From Otatea glauca (taxonomy: Eukaryota > Streptophyta > Magnoliopsida > Poales > Poaceae), in NCBI GenBank assembly GCA_036346275.1, contig CM070726.1, positions 25,765,410 through 25,829,409 of the forward strand: a stretch of 64,000 nucleotides of DNA, in the 5' to 3' direction. The translations under genes were made by a program, and so were the position numbers. Shown piece by piece: positions 45,298 through 55,818 of the stretch. Each line of letters starts with the position of its first letter. Positions within the stretch are counted from its first letter, which is position 1. The notes below the pieces were generated by a model, which did no database searches, had not been told where the DNA came from, and was given only the letters and a program-made list of their open reading frames with translations.

Positions 45298-46212
45298 TTT
45301 GCCCAACGAGAACAACACCGCCATGACCTTCTTCTTCCTTGGTTCCAGCCATCGTCGCCAAGCCTTCCTGGTGAGATCCGGCTACCCCTAACCCTTAAAA
45401 TGGAACCCTAGCATGCCCTAGCTACTTTCCCCTCACCTAGCCAAGCACCATCACATCTACAACTCCCCCACCACTACTCACCATGGCCACCATCACTTAG
45501 CTTCGTCACCCACCATCTCTGGTCACCCCTGGCCACTGCCAACCACTCCCCTAGGTTCCCCTTGATCTCCTTAGCCACTCTGACCATTCACTCCCCACCG
45601 TTCGCAACTGGCAGGCTTCGCAAGCCTCGGCTCTACTATAAGTCACTGGTAAGTGGGCCCGAGTCAGGCTCACGCACTTACTCAACTCTCTCTCTCTAAG
45701 TCACTGATAGACTGGACCCACCCGTCAGTTTTTCTTTTAAAAAAAAATCAAAAACTATGTCTATGACATGTGGGCCCGAATGAAAATAAAAGCTTTTTCG
45801 TAAAAACAAACCAGTATTTAAAAAAATACTCACTAACATGTGGACTACACATCTGAGTTATTTTTTAAACATAATAAAACCTGACAGATGGACCCCACAT
45901 GTTAACCTCCGTAAATAGAAAATAAAATCCTAGAAATGATAAATGTGCTTTCAGTTCAATTGAAAATACGTTTTCTCTATTGGAAGACTTATTCTTAGAA
46001 AATACGTTTCTGATGTAAGCCCTTTTTCTATTTTAGGGTATTTTCAGCTGATTGAAATTCAAATGCTCATAACTTTTGCAAATGAAGTCCAAATTGAGTG
46101 AAATCGGTTTCTAAATTTTTCTAAAATCATGAAATTTATTTTTATGAACAAATATTTGAATTTTGTCTCTATTTGGGTTCATTTGGCTCTTATAATTGCT
46201 TTCCGATATACT

Positions 46213-46293
46213 ACATGTAGGTGCCGACCCTCCGGAAACATCCTTTGTTAACCCCGACACCACTACAGAATTTAACAAGCATGGCAATCACCC
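46213..46293 (+). other. Short acidic frame in LTR-1
   Basis: The counterpart of 43708-43793. Several differences between the two copies are at third codon positions or conservative (for example Asp/Asn), which hints at past coding, but the sample is too small to test by eye. Confidence 0.3.
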
Positions 46294-47869
46294 CTTTTGA
46301 TCATGTTGATCCCATTATTTCACTTAATTTATGTTATTTTACAAATCTATATATGCATGCGTGTATTTTTCAGTACTCCTATTTTATTGCATGGAAATTC
46401 CTTGATAAATATGAAACATCAACCTTGAAAACCATAAGATAAGTGTTAGGCAATATCTTAGCACGCCTTAGAATTGAGGTATATTTGGTTATATGTGCAA
46501 TTGCTTAGCACGCCTTAGAATTGAAAGAACAAATGATCAGGTACAACATTTATTCATAGGATGGAAATTTTTATATGTTGATGAGTTACCTCTATTATTT
46601 TGATATAAAAGTCACAAAATAAAAATTGAAGTTTTGACACGAACGAGTTATTATATATTCTGTGAAGTGCATGGAATTTCACGTAGTATAGGGGAGTTCT
46701 CACACGGGTCGGTTAAGCACCAAACATAATATAGCTATAATCTAAGACATTCGTACAACCACAAGTGCTATTATGGGGTAGCCTTAGCTTATTAAGTTAC
46801 TTGGGTCTAGCTTTCCACATTAAAAGGCTGGAGTAGTACAGGCATTCTGGGTAGGTTTGCTCGTAGGGGTGTCCACATAGAGGTGTGGGGGAAAACACAT
46901 ACTAATACAACAGTGTATGCCTTGGTACTGGGGGAAGGACATGACAGGGAGTAAATTGTCGTTAATACTGTGTGTACGTGTCTAGATTTTAGCTGCCATA
47001 GTAAGGGTTAACTTCACCGGGTTGGTGCAAAGTTAGGTCTGGATGATGTAACGACTCTCGTCTTGATGTCTTGGCCATACACCAAAGGAAGTGCAAAAAG
47101 AGTTGGTCATGTCTTGTGGGTAAAATTTTACACTTTTACAGAGTATAAATCATTTTGAAAAACCGTGCTCGTGGTCATGAGAGACTTGGTGCTTTAACAC
47201 TAGTTAAAATTTATGTTTTTACAAACAGGGTTGCATTGGAAAAATTTTGTGGAAGGTTTTGTTTCAGATTTTATGCCAAGTATGGTAGGAAATGGATTGA
47301 TGAACACAATCAAGGAGGATTGTGAGTTACTCTTATTATTGTTATATACTTGTTATTTACATACATGTCAACTGTTCTTTACAAATTCCATTTGCAATCT
47401 ATTACTGTTATTGTTGAATAAAATTTGCTTCATGAAAAAGAACCTGATAGGATAGCCATTCTTTAACATAGCCTTACTCTACGCTTGTATGCATAGAGTC
47501 TATCCTTTGATAAGCAATACATATTATTATGTATTTGTGATACACTACAATTCTTGCAAAGTATGAAAGTACTCACTCTTGCTCGTTGATATTCAATGGG
47601 CGAAGAAATCGAAGTCCTTGATGACTCATACTTTAAAGCAAGTTATTGGGATCACAGTGACAAGCTTTTCTAGGACTTGATCCTTATTAGTTTCATATGG
47701 AATATTTTGGGATTAAGTCATACTACTAGATTCTTGTCATTTTTCCGCTGCACTCTGTGTGGCCTTTGAGGCACCTATGCAAGAATAATATACCATCAAT
47801 TTATGTAATTATGATTTTGTTTATGGATGTGGTGGTAATGTTGTAAATGTGTGTATGGATTAGTCGGCA

Positions 47870-48739
47870 GCGGCAGGGAAGGCCGTATCCAGTGCCGGAC
47901 GACCTCAGTAGTGTCAGTGCATGTGCAACGGATCAGATTTGTAGGTTATCGGGCATGGCAATGCATCCTCGCTGGCCGGTGTTAAGGAAGAACTTTTGTG
48001 GCTAGGGGATGGGATCAACGGTGCTACTGTTTAGTGAAGCGAACACTAGATGCAGCGTGTGGAAGGGGACAGAGGCATTGCGGCATTGCGAAGAGGATGG
48101 CAGCGCTGCATCATGGGGACGGTGGCGGCAGCGCGTCTGCATGGGGAAGGGGATGGTGAAGCTGTGGCATGGAGAAGAGAAGGAGATGAGCAACATGAGG
48201 AAGACTGGGTGTTAAAATCAGGATTTCGGGAGGAAGGATAGTGCGATGCAGTTCTTTTTTTAGTTTCTTTTTTAATATGCGCTTTTTTTAATGTGAGAGG
48301 GAGGAAAGCACACTGTGTGCGGGGTGGGGAGGGGACAATGTACAACTCCCCTTTTATATCAGTAGAGATATGCCTCCTCACATCTAGTCTCCATCAACCC
48401 TCTTTTGTTGACAAAATATTGCATTTGCTAGCTTTTGAACTCAAAGACCTCTTATGTCTAATACCATATTGATTTTTTTCGCAAAGTATATTATTGATTA
48501 TCACGGGTAACAATATCAATAACATTGGGATGAGATCAAGATAGATCCCTAGAAAGAATGACACACCGTGTACATGCCTAAAAATATACTTTAGGTATGA
48601 CTAGTTTGAGATTACCCTCAAACTAAAAAATTTGAGCACATATTCCTAGGATGCCACGTGTCATCTTCTCCATCCACCTTCACCTTTCCCTCTTCCCTAC
48701 TCACTTCCCCCACTTCCCTTCTTTCCTCTCTAACACAAA
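47870..48739. other. Unassigned repeat-like sequence right of LTR-1
   Basis: The start (47870-48250) is moderately GC-rich, with no family match. 48250-48560 resembles the end of a retroelement or DNA element (CCCCTTTTATATCAGTAGAGATATG), but no ends were found. No gene is supported. Confidence 0.35.
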
Positions 48740-49090
48740 AACTTAAAATTAGAGAAATTTTAACTATTAAAAATTTAAATAGGAAGGTTCAACTAAAAAA
48801 AACTTAAATCAAAAAATTTCAACTCGAAAAATTTCTATATAGAAAGTTTCAACTCGGAAAATTTTGACTCAACAAATTTTAAATCAGAAATTTTCAAATT
48901 TGAAAGTTTCAAATAAAAAATTTAAATAAAAAAATCTCAAATTAGAAAGTGTCAACTTAGAATGTTTCAACTCAAGAAACTTTAAATAAAAATGTTTCAA
49001 CTTCGAAAACTTTCAGTTCGAAAGGTTTTGTTTTGAAAACTTTCGATTCAAAAGACTTTGGATCAAAAAGTTTCTTATTCAAAAACATGG
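48740..49090 (+). repeat. Degenerate tandem repeat of about 16 bp (GAAAGTTTCAACTCAA)
   Basis: About 20 imperfect copies in a row of a unit like GAAAGTTTCAACTCAA, with changes such as AAATTTTAAATCAG. It is flanked by CT-rich DNA on the left (48660-48740) and a G-rich stretch on the right (49125-49210). It may be the interior of a transposon whose ends were not identified. Confidence 0.75.
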
Positions 49091-50399
49091 ATGAATTATT
49101 TTTTTAAAAAAACTATTTTGTGTTTGAGGGAAAGGGAATGGGGGGGAGGAAAGGGGATGAAGGGGATGTCACTAAGTGTGATGACGTGGGGGCCTTTGAG
49201 GTGGAAGGGAAATAGGGAAACAATAAGGTGCTACCACTTGTCACAATGAGAGCCCGTCCTCACCAAAGATTTGGCGAGAGTGTTCTCAAATTAGCAATTC
49301 CCAGGTACTTCAACAGTATTTTATCTTTAGTTTTTAGTATGAAAGAGGAATATGAAGAAGCGATAGGAGTAGAATCTGTCTCGAAGAAAAACCTTGATTT
49401 ACATGTTGCATGCGTCGGTCTTTCTATCTGCTAATGTGTGAACAATCATCAGAAGAGAGATAGCATATTCAAACTGATACATCCGCGTCTCTTGTAAGGA
49501 AATTGATCTGTCCCGAGTTCTCCATTGCAGTCAAAGTTGCTCACGTCCTCGTCACACTCATCCGTGTCTTCACTGCCCTCGTGTCCCTCTGCCGCCGCCG
49601 CCTGGGCCATTGCCAAACGCAAAAATGAGCAGCAGCTTGGCCACAATCGTTGATAACGATGGCAGCTCGCCTACGCTCAAGACTGCCCAGGACTCGGCTT
49701 AACAAAATCGTTTTGCACTTAAATCGAGACCCCACCGGTACCAATTTTCAAAAAAAATCGAACGGCTTGCAAAATCAAACAGATTTGAAAATAGCAGTCA
49801 AACCGGTGAAAGAAATCTCAAAAATCGATCGATAATGATAAAAAATAGACCGGTTTGCAGTGATTATCGATCGGTTTTTGGGAAAATTGGCAACCAAGTG
49901 AAAAGGGGGAAAAAGCAAGGAAAATTGGGAAAATGATAGACAATTGTGAAACATTTGTAAAAAGCCTATAAAGGCCGAAAAAATTAGAAATGTATGAAAA
50001 AATAGGAAATTTTTTTGGCATTACCTTTCCTACATTTTAAGACAACGTCAAGTTGCAACATACATATTTTGCAATACTAGCAGAACTATGGAAAAATATG
50101 AAACAATATGGGAAAATTTCGGCATGGCCTTTGCTATATTTTAGATAATCTCAAGCTGTAAAGTATGTATTTAGCAATAATATCTTAACAAATAATATTT
50201 CATTTCAATAGCATTCACAAATCAATCGCACAAGTCCACATTTCAATAACATTCATTTAAATAGCATTTGAAATCAACAATATGACATTCATTTGAATAG
50301 CATTTCAATATGACATTTGAAATCAATATTTCTCACCGAAAATGAATATTTGCAATTGGCATAGCTTCGTCGTCCTTCCATTTTCACGCCTATGCCATG
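49091..50399. other. Unassigned AT-rich sequence
   Basis: The part 49440-49700 has a minus-strand acidic frame without a family match. 49730-50030 has pairs such as AATCGATCGATAATG/CGATTATCGATCGG, a short inverted motif that could be transposon-related. 50150-50340 has the tandem-like motif CATTTCAATAGCATTC with several copies. No gene is supported. Confidence 0.35.
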
Positions 50400-51645
50400 T
50401 TGGACCTACATTAACACTATGTTAGTAAAAAATCAAGTTGCAATTAAATAAAATATAGAAATGAAACATTACCTTTGGGGCTACGAGTAGTATTGTTGGC
50501 TGTACACTTGGTTGGCCATGTTGTACTCCTCTATGGACATCATTACCAATCCTCGTGTAAATAGCAACTCCTCCTTGTATTCGAGTCAGCTTTGCCCTGT
50601 CTACGAGCTAGTCATTTGCCATTGTTGGTACAACATGGTATAAAATTCGGAATCTTACCACTCATAGATCCATTGGGTGGAAGGTTGTGCACGAGCTTCC
50701 GGGATGGTATAGTTGTAGTGCCATATGAGCCATAGCAATAACTCCCTTACATCTTGGCGACACTGAACGAGCTGGAGCTATCCTGAGGTTCGTCATGACT
50801 GTGTGGATGCTGCCTTCCCTTGCTTGTAGTAGTCATCCTCTGTGACTGTGGAGCGCTATAGTCTATGTCCTGTGTGGCATGAGAGTATTGGGATTCTGCT
50901 ATAAATTCTATAGGACACTGTTCTTCTGAGCGGGAAGTGAGAGGGATAGATCCACCGTCACCGGACTCACCTCCATCGATTTCCGTCTTGGAGCTACTGT
51001 CATTGGACTCTTAGTATGGCGGGCTCTGACGGGCCTCAGGAGTGCTATTAGTTGAGTCATCACTCCCTGCGTAATGTTCCTCCTCAGCGGGAAGCTTCCC
51101 CTTTCCTTTCAAGGGAGCTCTTCTTTTTGCTTGCTCCCTCGTCGTCACTGCTTGGTACTTCCTCTTTCCTATGTGACTGTTACCCACTATCTTGTCAACC
51201 TATTCGGGGATGCTTCAGCCCCAGTATTCTTTCGCAATGCAGCAAGGTCAACCGGGTCTATCACTAGGTGTGATGGGAGGAGAGTGTCACTCTCAATCTC
51301 AGTGTCCTCCTCAAGTAAAGGGTCATCATTGGACCTCCCTATCTCCATCCAATATCGGATTGAATTTTCATTGTCGCACAATGTAAGCTCCATAAGATGC
51401 AAGAATGGGTTGTCTTCAGCTATGGAACTTTGACTTTCTTCAGCTTGAATTCTGAATCGCAGATTGTAATTAATGTACACCAACTTATGGAGCTTCTTGT
51501 AGAACATAGATGCATATTGTGATATGCAATAGTAGTAGATATGATCTATTGTTGTTTTGTTGGTCGTTCTATCGGATAGATCGGTTTTGGCACTGGTCGA
51601 TAAGATTGATTCATTTTCAATGGTCGTAGATGGGTTCAAGATCAT
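50400..51645 (-). pseudogene. hAT transposase C-terminal remnant
   Basis: A minus-strand ORF of 152 codons (51187-51645) has LHKLVYINYNLRFRIQAEE, then DNPFLHLMELTLCDNENSI and RYWMEIGRSN, the segment that follows the dimerisation domain in plant hAT transposases of the DUF659 group. Downstream, in other frames, there is a Lys-rich part, then acidic Ser-rich sequence, and a tail with tyrosine and glutamine (near 50470-50760). Two stops and several frame changes break it. Termini of the element were not found. Confidence 0.6.
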
Positions 51646-51675
51646 TGTTCTGTAATCATGCTGTTGTGGTCATAT

Positions 51676-51721
51676 CACTACTTACCCCTACCGGTTAGTT
51701 TCAACCATCGGGGTAGACCGT
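51676..51721 (+). mobile_element. Possible CACTA left end cut by element E
   Basis: CACTACTTACCCCTACCGG is followed by an imperfect inverted pair CCTACCGGTT / AACCATCGGGG around AGTTTC, resembling a CACTA terminal repeat plus a subterminal motif. The gypsy LTR begins at 51722, so the rest would lie beyond the window. Only 46 bases support it. Confidence 0.3.
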
Positions 51722-52400
51722 TGTCGGCGTTTTCGAGCGCCGGCAAGTAAATTTGTAAATCTAGGGGGTCGCGCGTTCCACTCCCTGAATGGTTAGACTC
51801 GTGAGTCCAAGATGTATACTGGTTCGGGCTGAAAGTCCCTACTCGATTCGGATAGCGTATTGTATTGCTTTTTGCACTATGTTTTCTGAGCGAGGCCCCT
51901 AAATGACTTAGTCTCCTCGTGTTATTATGTCTCCCTCTCCCTCTCGCCCCCCTTGAATCGTTTAGCCCTGCCTCCTTTTATACAGAAGGAAGGGGCAGGT
52001 TACATCGAGAGTTGGGAGGAAGAGCGAGGTGACCTATGCTAGGAGCTCCGGTCCTTCGATCCGTGGTGGTCGCCACCCGTCTTGCCCATCTTTGGGTTGG
52101 TAGCCTTGGTGGTCGGGGAGGTTAGGTATTCCCACGGAAATAGCGTGCTTGCCCTCTGTGACCCTTGCGAATCTTGGCGTCGAGTGCGTGGCGTTGGTCT
52201 TTGCCTCGGGAGGCGTGCGCTCGTCTTGTCGTGGTGGTTGATGGGTGGAAGCTTTGTCTTCGTAGTCACGGATCTTCTTGGGAAGGAGCCACCGCCCTTG
52301 TATAGTCGCTCGATTGACCTCATTCGGGAGTGCGTGGCGGTAGGCGATGAGGACGACACGCGGCACTTTCGGCGTCCGTCACCTTGGTTCGGTTGAGTCG
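51722..52400 (-). repeat. 3' LTR of gypsy element E (inner end not determined)
   Basis: The outer end is TGTCGGCGTTTTCGAGCG. The minus strand carries TATAAAAGG at 51974-51982, so the promoter direction agrees with the coding strand. The five bases before it are ACCGT; the partner duplication is outside the window. I could not fix the inner end or the polypurine tract; 52400 is only a rough limit. Confidence 0.65.
51974..51982 (-). promoter_or_regulatory. TATA box in the LTR of element E
   Basis: The minus strand reads TATAAAAGG 250 bases from the outer LTR end, the usual retroelement promoter. Confidence 0.55.
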
Positions 52401-53470
52401 GAGATCCGCCCGCCAAGAGGGTCGGGAGCGTATGTCAGTTGGATCGCTTCCTGGCGGTCGGGAGCGGATGTCTTCTTGTCTCGCAGCGAGCGGTCGGTCG
52501 GGCGGGCGGGCGGCGGCTTGCTGGGTGGAGATATGCTTGAGGCGGCTCGTCGCCGGGCTGTTGGGGTATCCTTTTATTAGTATTCGTCGGTAGCCCCGAA
52601 CTCCGGCGATTTGGCGGTCGGTTGGGGTTGAACTTGGGCGAAAGTGGTGGCGGGCACAGTCGGTCGGTCCGGCCGATCCGGTTAGCGATTTCCGTCGGTG
52701 TGCCGTTGGATCCGGCGGCTGTCACGGAGTTTGGCGGGGCATTTGAACCGCCGGGGGCTTTACTCGCCTCGTTGCGCATGCGAGTATAGTTTGCGCGCGC
52801 GCCTGCTCGTCTTCTTGGCGCCGGGTTACGGTGAAGGATGCTTCGTTTTAGGCACCGCATTTACTCTGAGGCGCTTAGCCTCCTTCGTCGGATATATATA
52901 TATATGCTGTAGCTTGCTTGAAGGGATGAGAGCTCTTTCTTTTGTTCTTTCAAATGGCTTGAGACACCCTCTAGTCTTTAGCCGGCGATGGCGTCATGGT
53001 GGAAGAAGAAGATCCTCCGCCGAGCTTTGGGCTGAGTTCGACGAGCGATGGCCGAGCTTAGGGAGGAAGAAGCGCAGCCCATGGACGCATACGTTGTGTG
53101 TTGCTCGAGGCCGTTACGAGGCTCGAGGTGGTAAGGGGGCCCTTACGGAGGCGATGGCGCAAGGCGCCGACCGTAGTTAGTGCGGCCGCGTCGATGTCGC
53201 TGAGCGGCGGCGGAGGCATCGGCGTGTTGCCAGCGGCGCGGCGGCTGTCCGTCGACCGAGCAAGGGCCTACCGACATGCCGTCGGTGCCACCGATGCCGC
53301 CACGGATGTTTGATAGGTTCTAGGCGTGGGTAGAGTCTGCCGTGGTGCGGCGTGGCCACTCTTGTATCGTCGGTCTTGTGTGTAAAGTCGTGTAAAGTTT
53401 GAGCTGTTGGCCTATAATGAAATTTTCTTTTCTTTATGAAAATGTCTTGCGATGAGTTTGCTTTAATTTT
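52401..53470 (+). other. GC-rich 3' region of element E
   Basis: No domain is recognised. A (TA)n run lies at 52890-52905, and a plus-strand frame from 52926 (MRALSFVLSNGLRHPLVF...) reads for about 85 codons. Around 53370-53450 the sequence looks like a plus-strand transcript end (AAAGTTTGAGCTGTTGG, then CCTATAATGAAATTTTC). A short antisense transcript unit is possible but not proven. Confidence 0.4.
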
Positions 53471-54915
53471 AATCGTTGTGGGCGGCGCCTTGGTCGTGAG
53501 GCGACCGGATGCCTCTGTGAGGTTCGGGTGTCAGAGTGCTCGTTTAACGTCGTAGCTAGGCAACGGTGCCTTGGTCGGCGAGGACGACCGGATGCCTCTG
53601 TGAGGTTCGGTGTCCGAGTGCCTTGGTGGCGGATGACCGGATGCCTCTGTGAGGTTACGGTGTCGAGTGCCTTGGTCGGCGGGGCGGCCGGATGCCTCTG
53701 TGAGGTTCGGGTGTCAGAGTGCTCGTTTAACGTCGTAGCTAGACGGTGCCTTGGTCGGCGGGGCGGCCGGATGCCTCTGTGAGGTTGGTGTCCGAGTGCC
53801 TTGGTGGCGGGACGGCCGGATGCCTCTGTGAGGTTCGGTGTCCGAGTGCCTTGGTCGGCGGGACGGCCGGATGCCACTGTGAGGTTCGGGTGTCCAAGTG
53901 CCTTGGTGGCGGGGCGGCCGGATGCCTCTGTGAGGTTGGGTGTCAGAGTGCTCGTTTATCGTCATAGCTAGATAGTGCCTTGGTGGCGGGGGCGGCCGGA
54001 TGCCTCTGTGAGGTTACGGTGTCCATTGCCTTGGTGGCGGGACGGCCGGATGCCTCTGTGAGGTTCGGGTGTCCGAGTGCCTTGGTCGGCAGGACGACCG
54101 GATGCCTCTGTGAGGTTCGGGTATCAAGTGCCTTGGTCGGCGAGGGCGGCCGGATGCCTCTGTGAGGTTCGGGTGTCCGAGTGCTCGTTTATCGTCGTAG
54201 CTAGATAGTGCCTTGGTGGCGGGGGCGGCCGGATGCCTCTGTGAGGTTACGGTGTCCGCGCCTTGGTGGCGAGACGACCGGATGCCTCTGTGAGGTTCGG
54301 GTGTCGAGTGCCTTGGTCGGCGGGGCGGCCGGATGCCTCTGTGAGGTTGGGTGTCCGAGTGCCTTGGTCGGCGGGACGACCGGATGCCTCTGTGAGGTTC
54401 GGGTGTCCGAGTGCTCGTTTATCGTCGTAGCTAGACAGTGCCTTGGTCGGCAGGGGCGACCGGATGCCTCTGTGAGGTTACGGTGTCCGCGCCTTGGTCG
54501 ATAGGGCGACCGGATGCCTCTGTGAGGTTCGGGTGTCCGAGTGCCTTGGTCGGCGGGGCGGCCGGATGCCTCTGTGAGGTTGGGTGTCGAGTGCCTTGGT
54601 GGCGAGGACGGCCGGATGCCTCTGTGAGGTTCGGGTGTCGAGTGCTCGTTTATCGTCGTAGCTAGAGCGGTGCCTTGGTCGGCGGGGGCGGCCGGATGCC
54701 TCTGTGAGGTTCGGTGTCCGCGCCTTGGTCGGCGGGACGGCCGGATGCCTCTGTGAGGTTCGGGTGTCAAGTGCCTTGGTCGCAGGACGGCCGGATGCCT
54801 CTGTGAGGTTCGGGTGTCCGAGTGCTCGTTTAACGTCGTAGCTGGACGTGAGTGCTCGTTTACCGTCGTAGCTGGACGTGAGTGCTCGTTTACCGTCGTA
54901 GTTGGACGTGGGGCA
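53471..54915 (+). repeat. Higher-order tandem array (51-bp unit, about 230-bp superunit)
   Basis: About 23 copies of a roughly 51-bp unit built around GGATGCCTCTGTGAGGTTCG and GTGCCTTGGTCGGCGGG. Every fourth or fifth unit is followed by a different piece, GTGCTCGTTTATCGTCGTAG, at about 53717, 53947, 54179, 54411, 54644 and 54822, giving a superunit of 230-233 bp. The right end has three quick copies of the second piece (54822-54905). Frames on both strands (GRPDASVRFG..., and TSQRHPAAPPTKA...) arise from the repeat and are not genes. Confidence 0.93.
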
Positions 54916-55818
54916 TCCTTCTCGAGTCCTCGTCGGGCGAGGGTAGCTGCGAGAGGAATGGACGCCGTCTATCCCACATGTATACCCCATCCGCAGGTGT
55001 GGGACTGGAGGATGGCGCGCGCGTTTACTGCGTTGGTTTGAGCGCCGTGCTCGTGGAGCTAATAGCGGGTAGTCGAGTGGGTCTGGGAGGTCCGCCCAAG
55101 GGGACCCTTCCGGCGGACGGTCCCGAGTAGGGTGTCTGGCCTGCGTGGGCGACCCATAAAAACTTTCTCTACTCAATCCCGTATGGACTCTGGGTCGTCG
55201 CCGACCCGAGCACACCGTGGTGTCGCTCATTGATGAGCTCCGGGAGAGTGTGAAGTATGGTCTCGGGCGCGAGTAGAGGTGATTAGGCCGTCGGTAGACC
55301 TAGCAGAGAGCCCAGTGGGGCTCACCTCATACCTACCCCTTGCTCAAGTTTTCTTTGGGGCGGCCTTATACCCATCCGGTGGGGTAGGCCTTTTGAACCC
55401 CACTCCTCGCTGGGCCTGGCGCAAGCCACAAAGCTTTTGCCGTCTTGGGGCGCGCGGCCCGGTGGGCTTCTGCGCGTGCCCGAAGCAACCGTTAGGCCTA
55501 AAGCGAGACCGAGAGGTTACGGGACACGTTGTTGAGCGGCGCCTTTATGGCCCTTGTCGCTGACAAGGCGAGGATTAAAAGCGGAGTGGTATTGGAGGCC
55601 CAGGAGTTACGGTGGCGCGACGGCGAGGTGGTCGCGACGCCGCTTGACAGGCGCTGCTTGGCGGCGTTCGCTCGTCCTCTATCATCGCCCGTTAGGTGCT
55701 TTGAGTGGTCACACTTTCTTGCCTTCTCTGTCTCTACCTGCGAAACAAGAAAAGCACAGAGAGCTAAGGAAAAAAACCCGACTTTTCTTTCTCACCTTCG
55801 ATCGTCTCCACAGTGAAG
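54916..55818 (+). other. Region between the array and the antisense gene of E
   Basis: GC-rich, no domain. It includes CCCATAAAAACTTTCTC near 55149, a possible TATA region for the plus-strand gene, and a pyrimidine-rich leader (55780-55815) right before the first ATG at 55819. Confidence 0.4.

Larger units (their letters stand above)
36892..47869 (+). repeat. Long LTR-like copy 'LTR-1', split by two insertions
   Basis: It starts TGTATAACACCCC and, without the hAT element (37861-41490) and LTR-2 (41737-45297), has about 3.8 kb in the same order as LTR-2: AT-rich start, GC-rich block with TATA box (41514), 'CCAAATTGAGTGAAA' (46090), the short acidic frame (46213), the conserved block (46700-47110) and AATGTTGTAAATGTG (47838). 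It stops near 47869, about 80 bases short of the expected TCTCACA-type end, so it is truncated and has no target duplication. I see no gag or pol. Confidence 0.65.

Noticed and set aside
51052..51433. Plus-strand frames over the hAT remnant
   Set aside because: They are shadows of the minus-strand hAT coding sequence, which has recognisable motifs.
53434..55230. Long minus frames (TSQRHPAAPPTKA-type) and a CRISPR-like look of the array
   Set aside because: The frames are tandem-repeat products. The units lack constant unique spacers, the array sits in a plant retroelement, and no cas gene exists.
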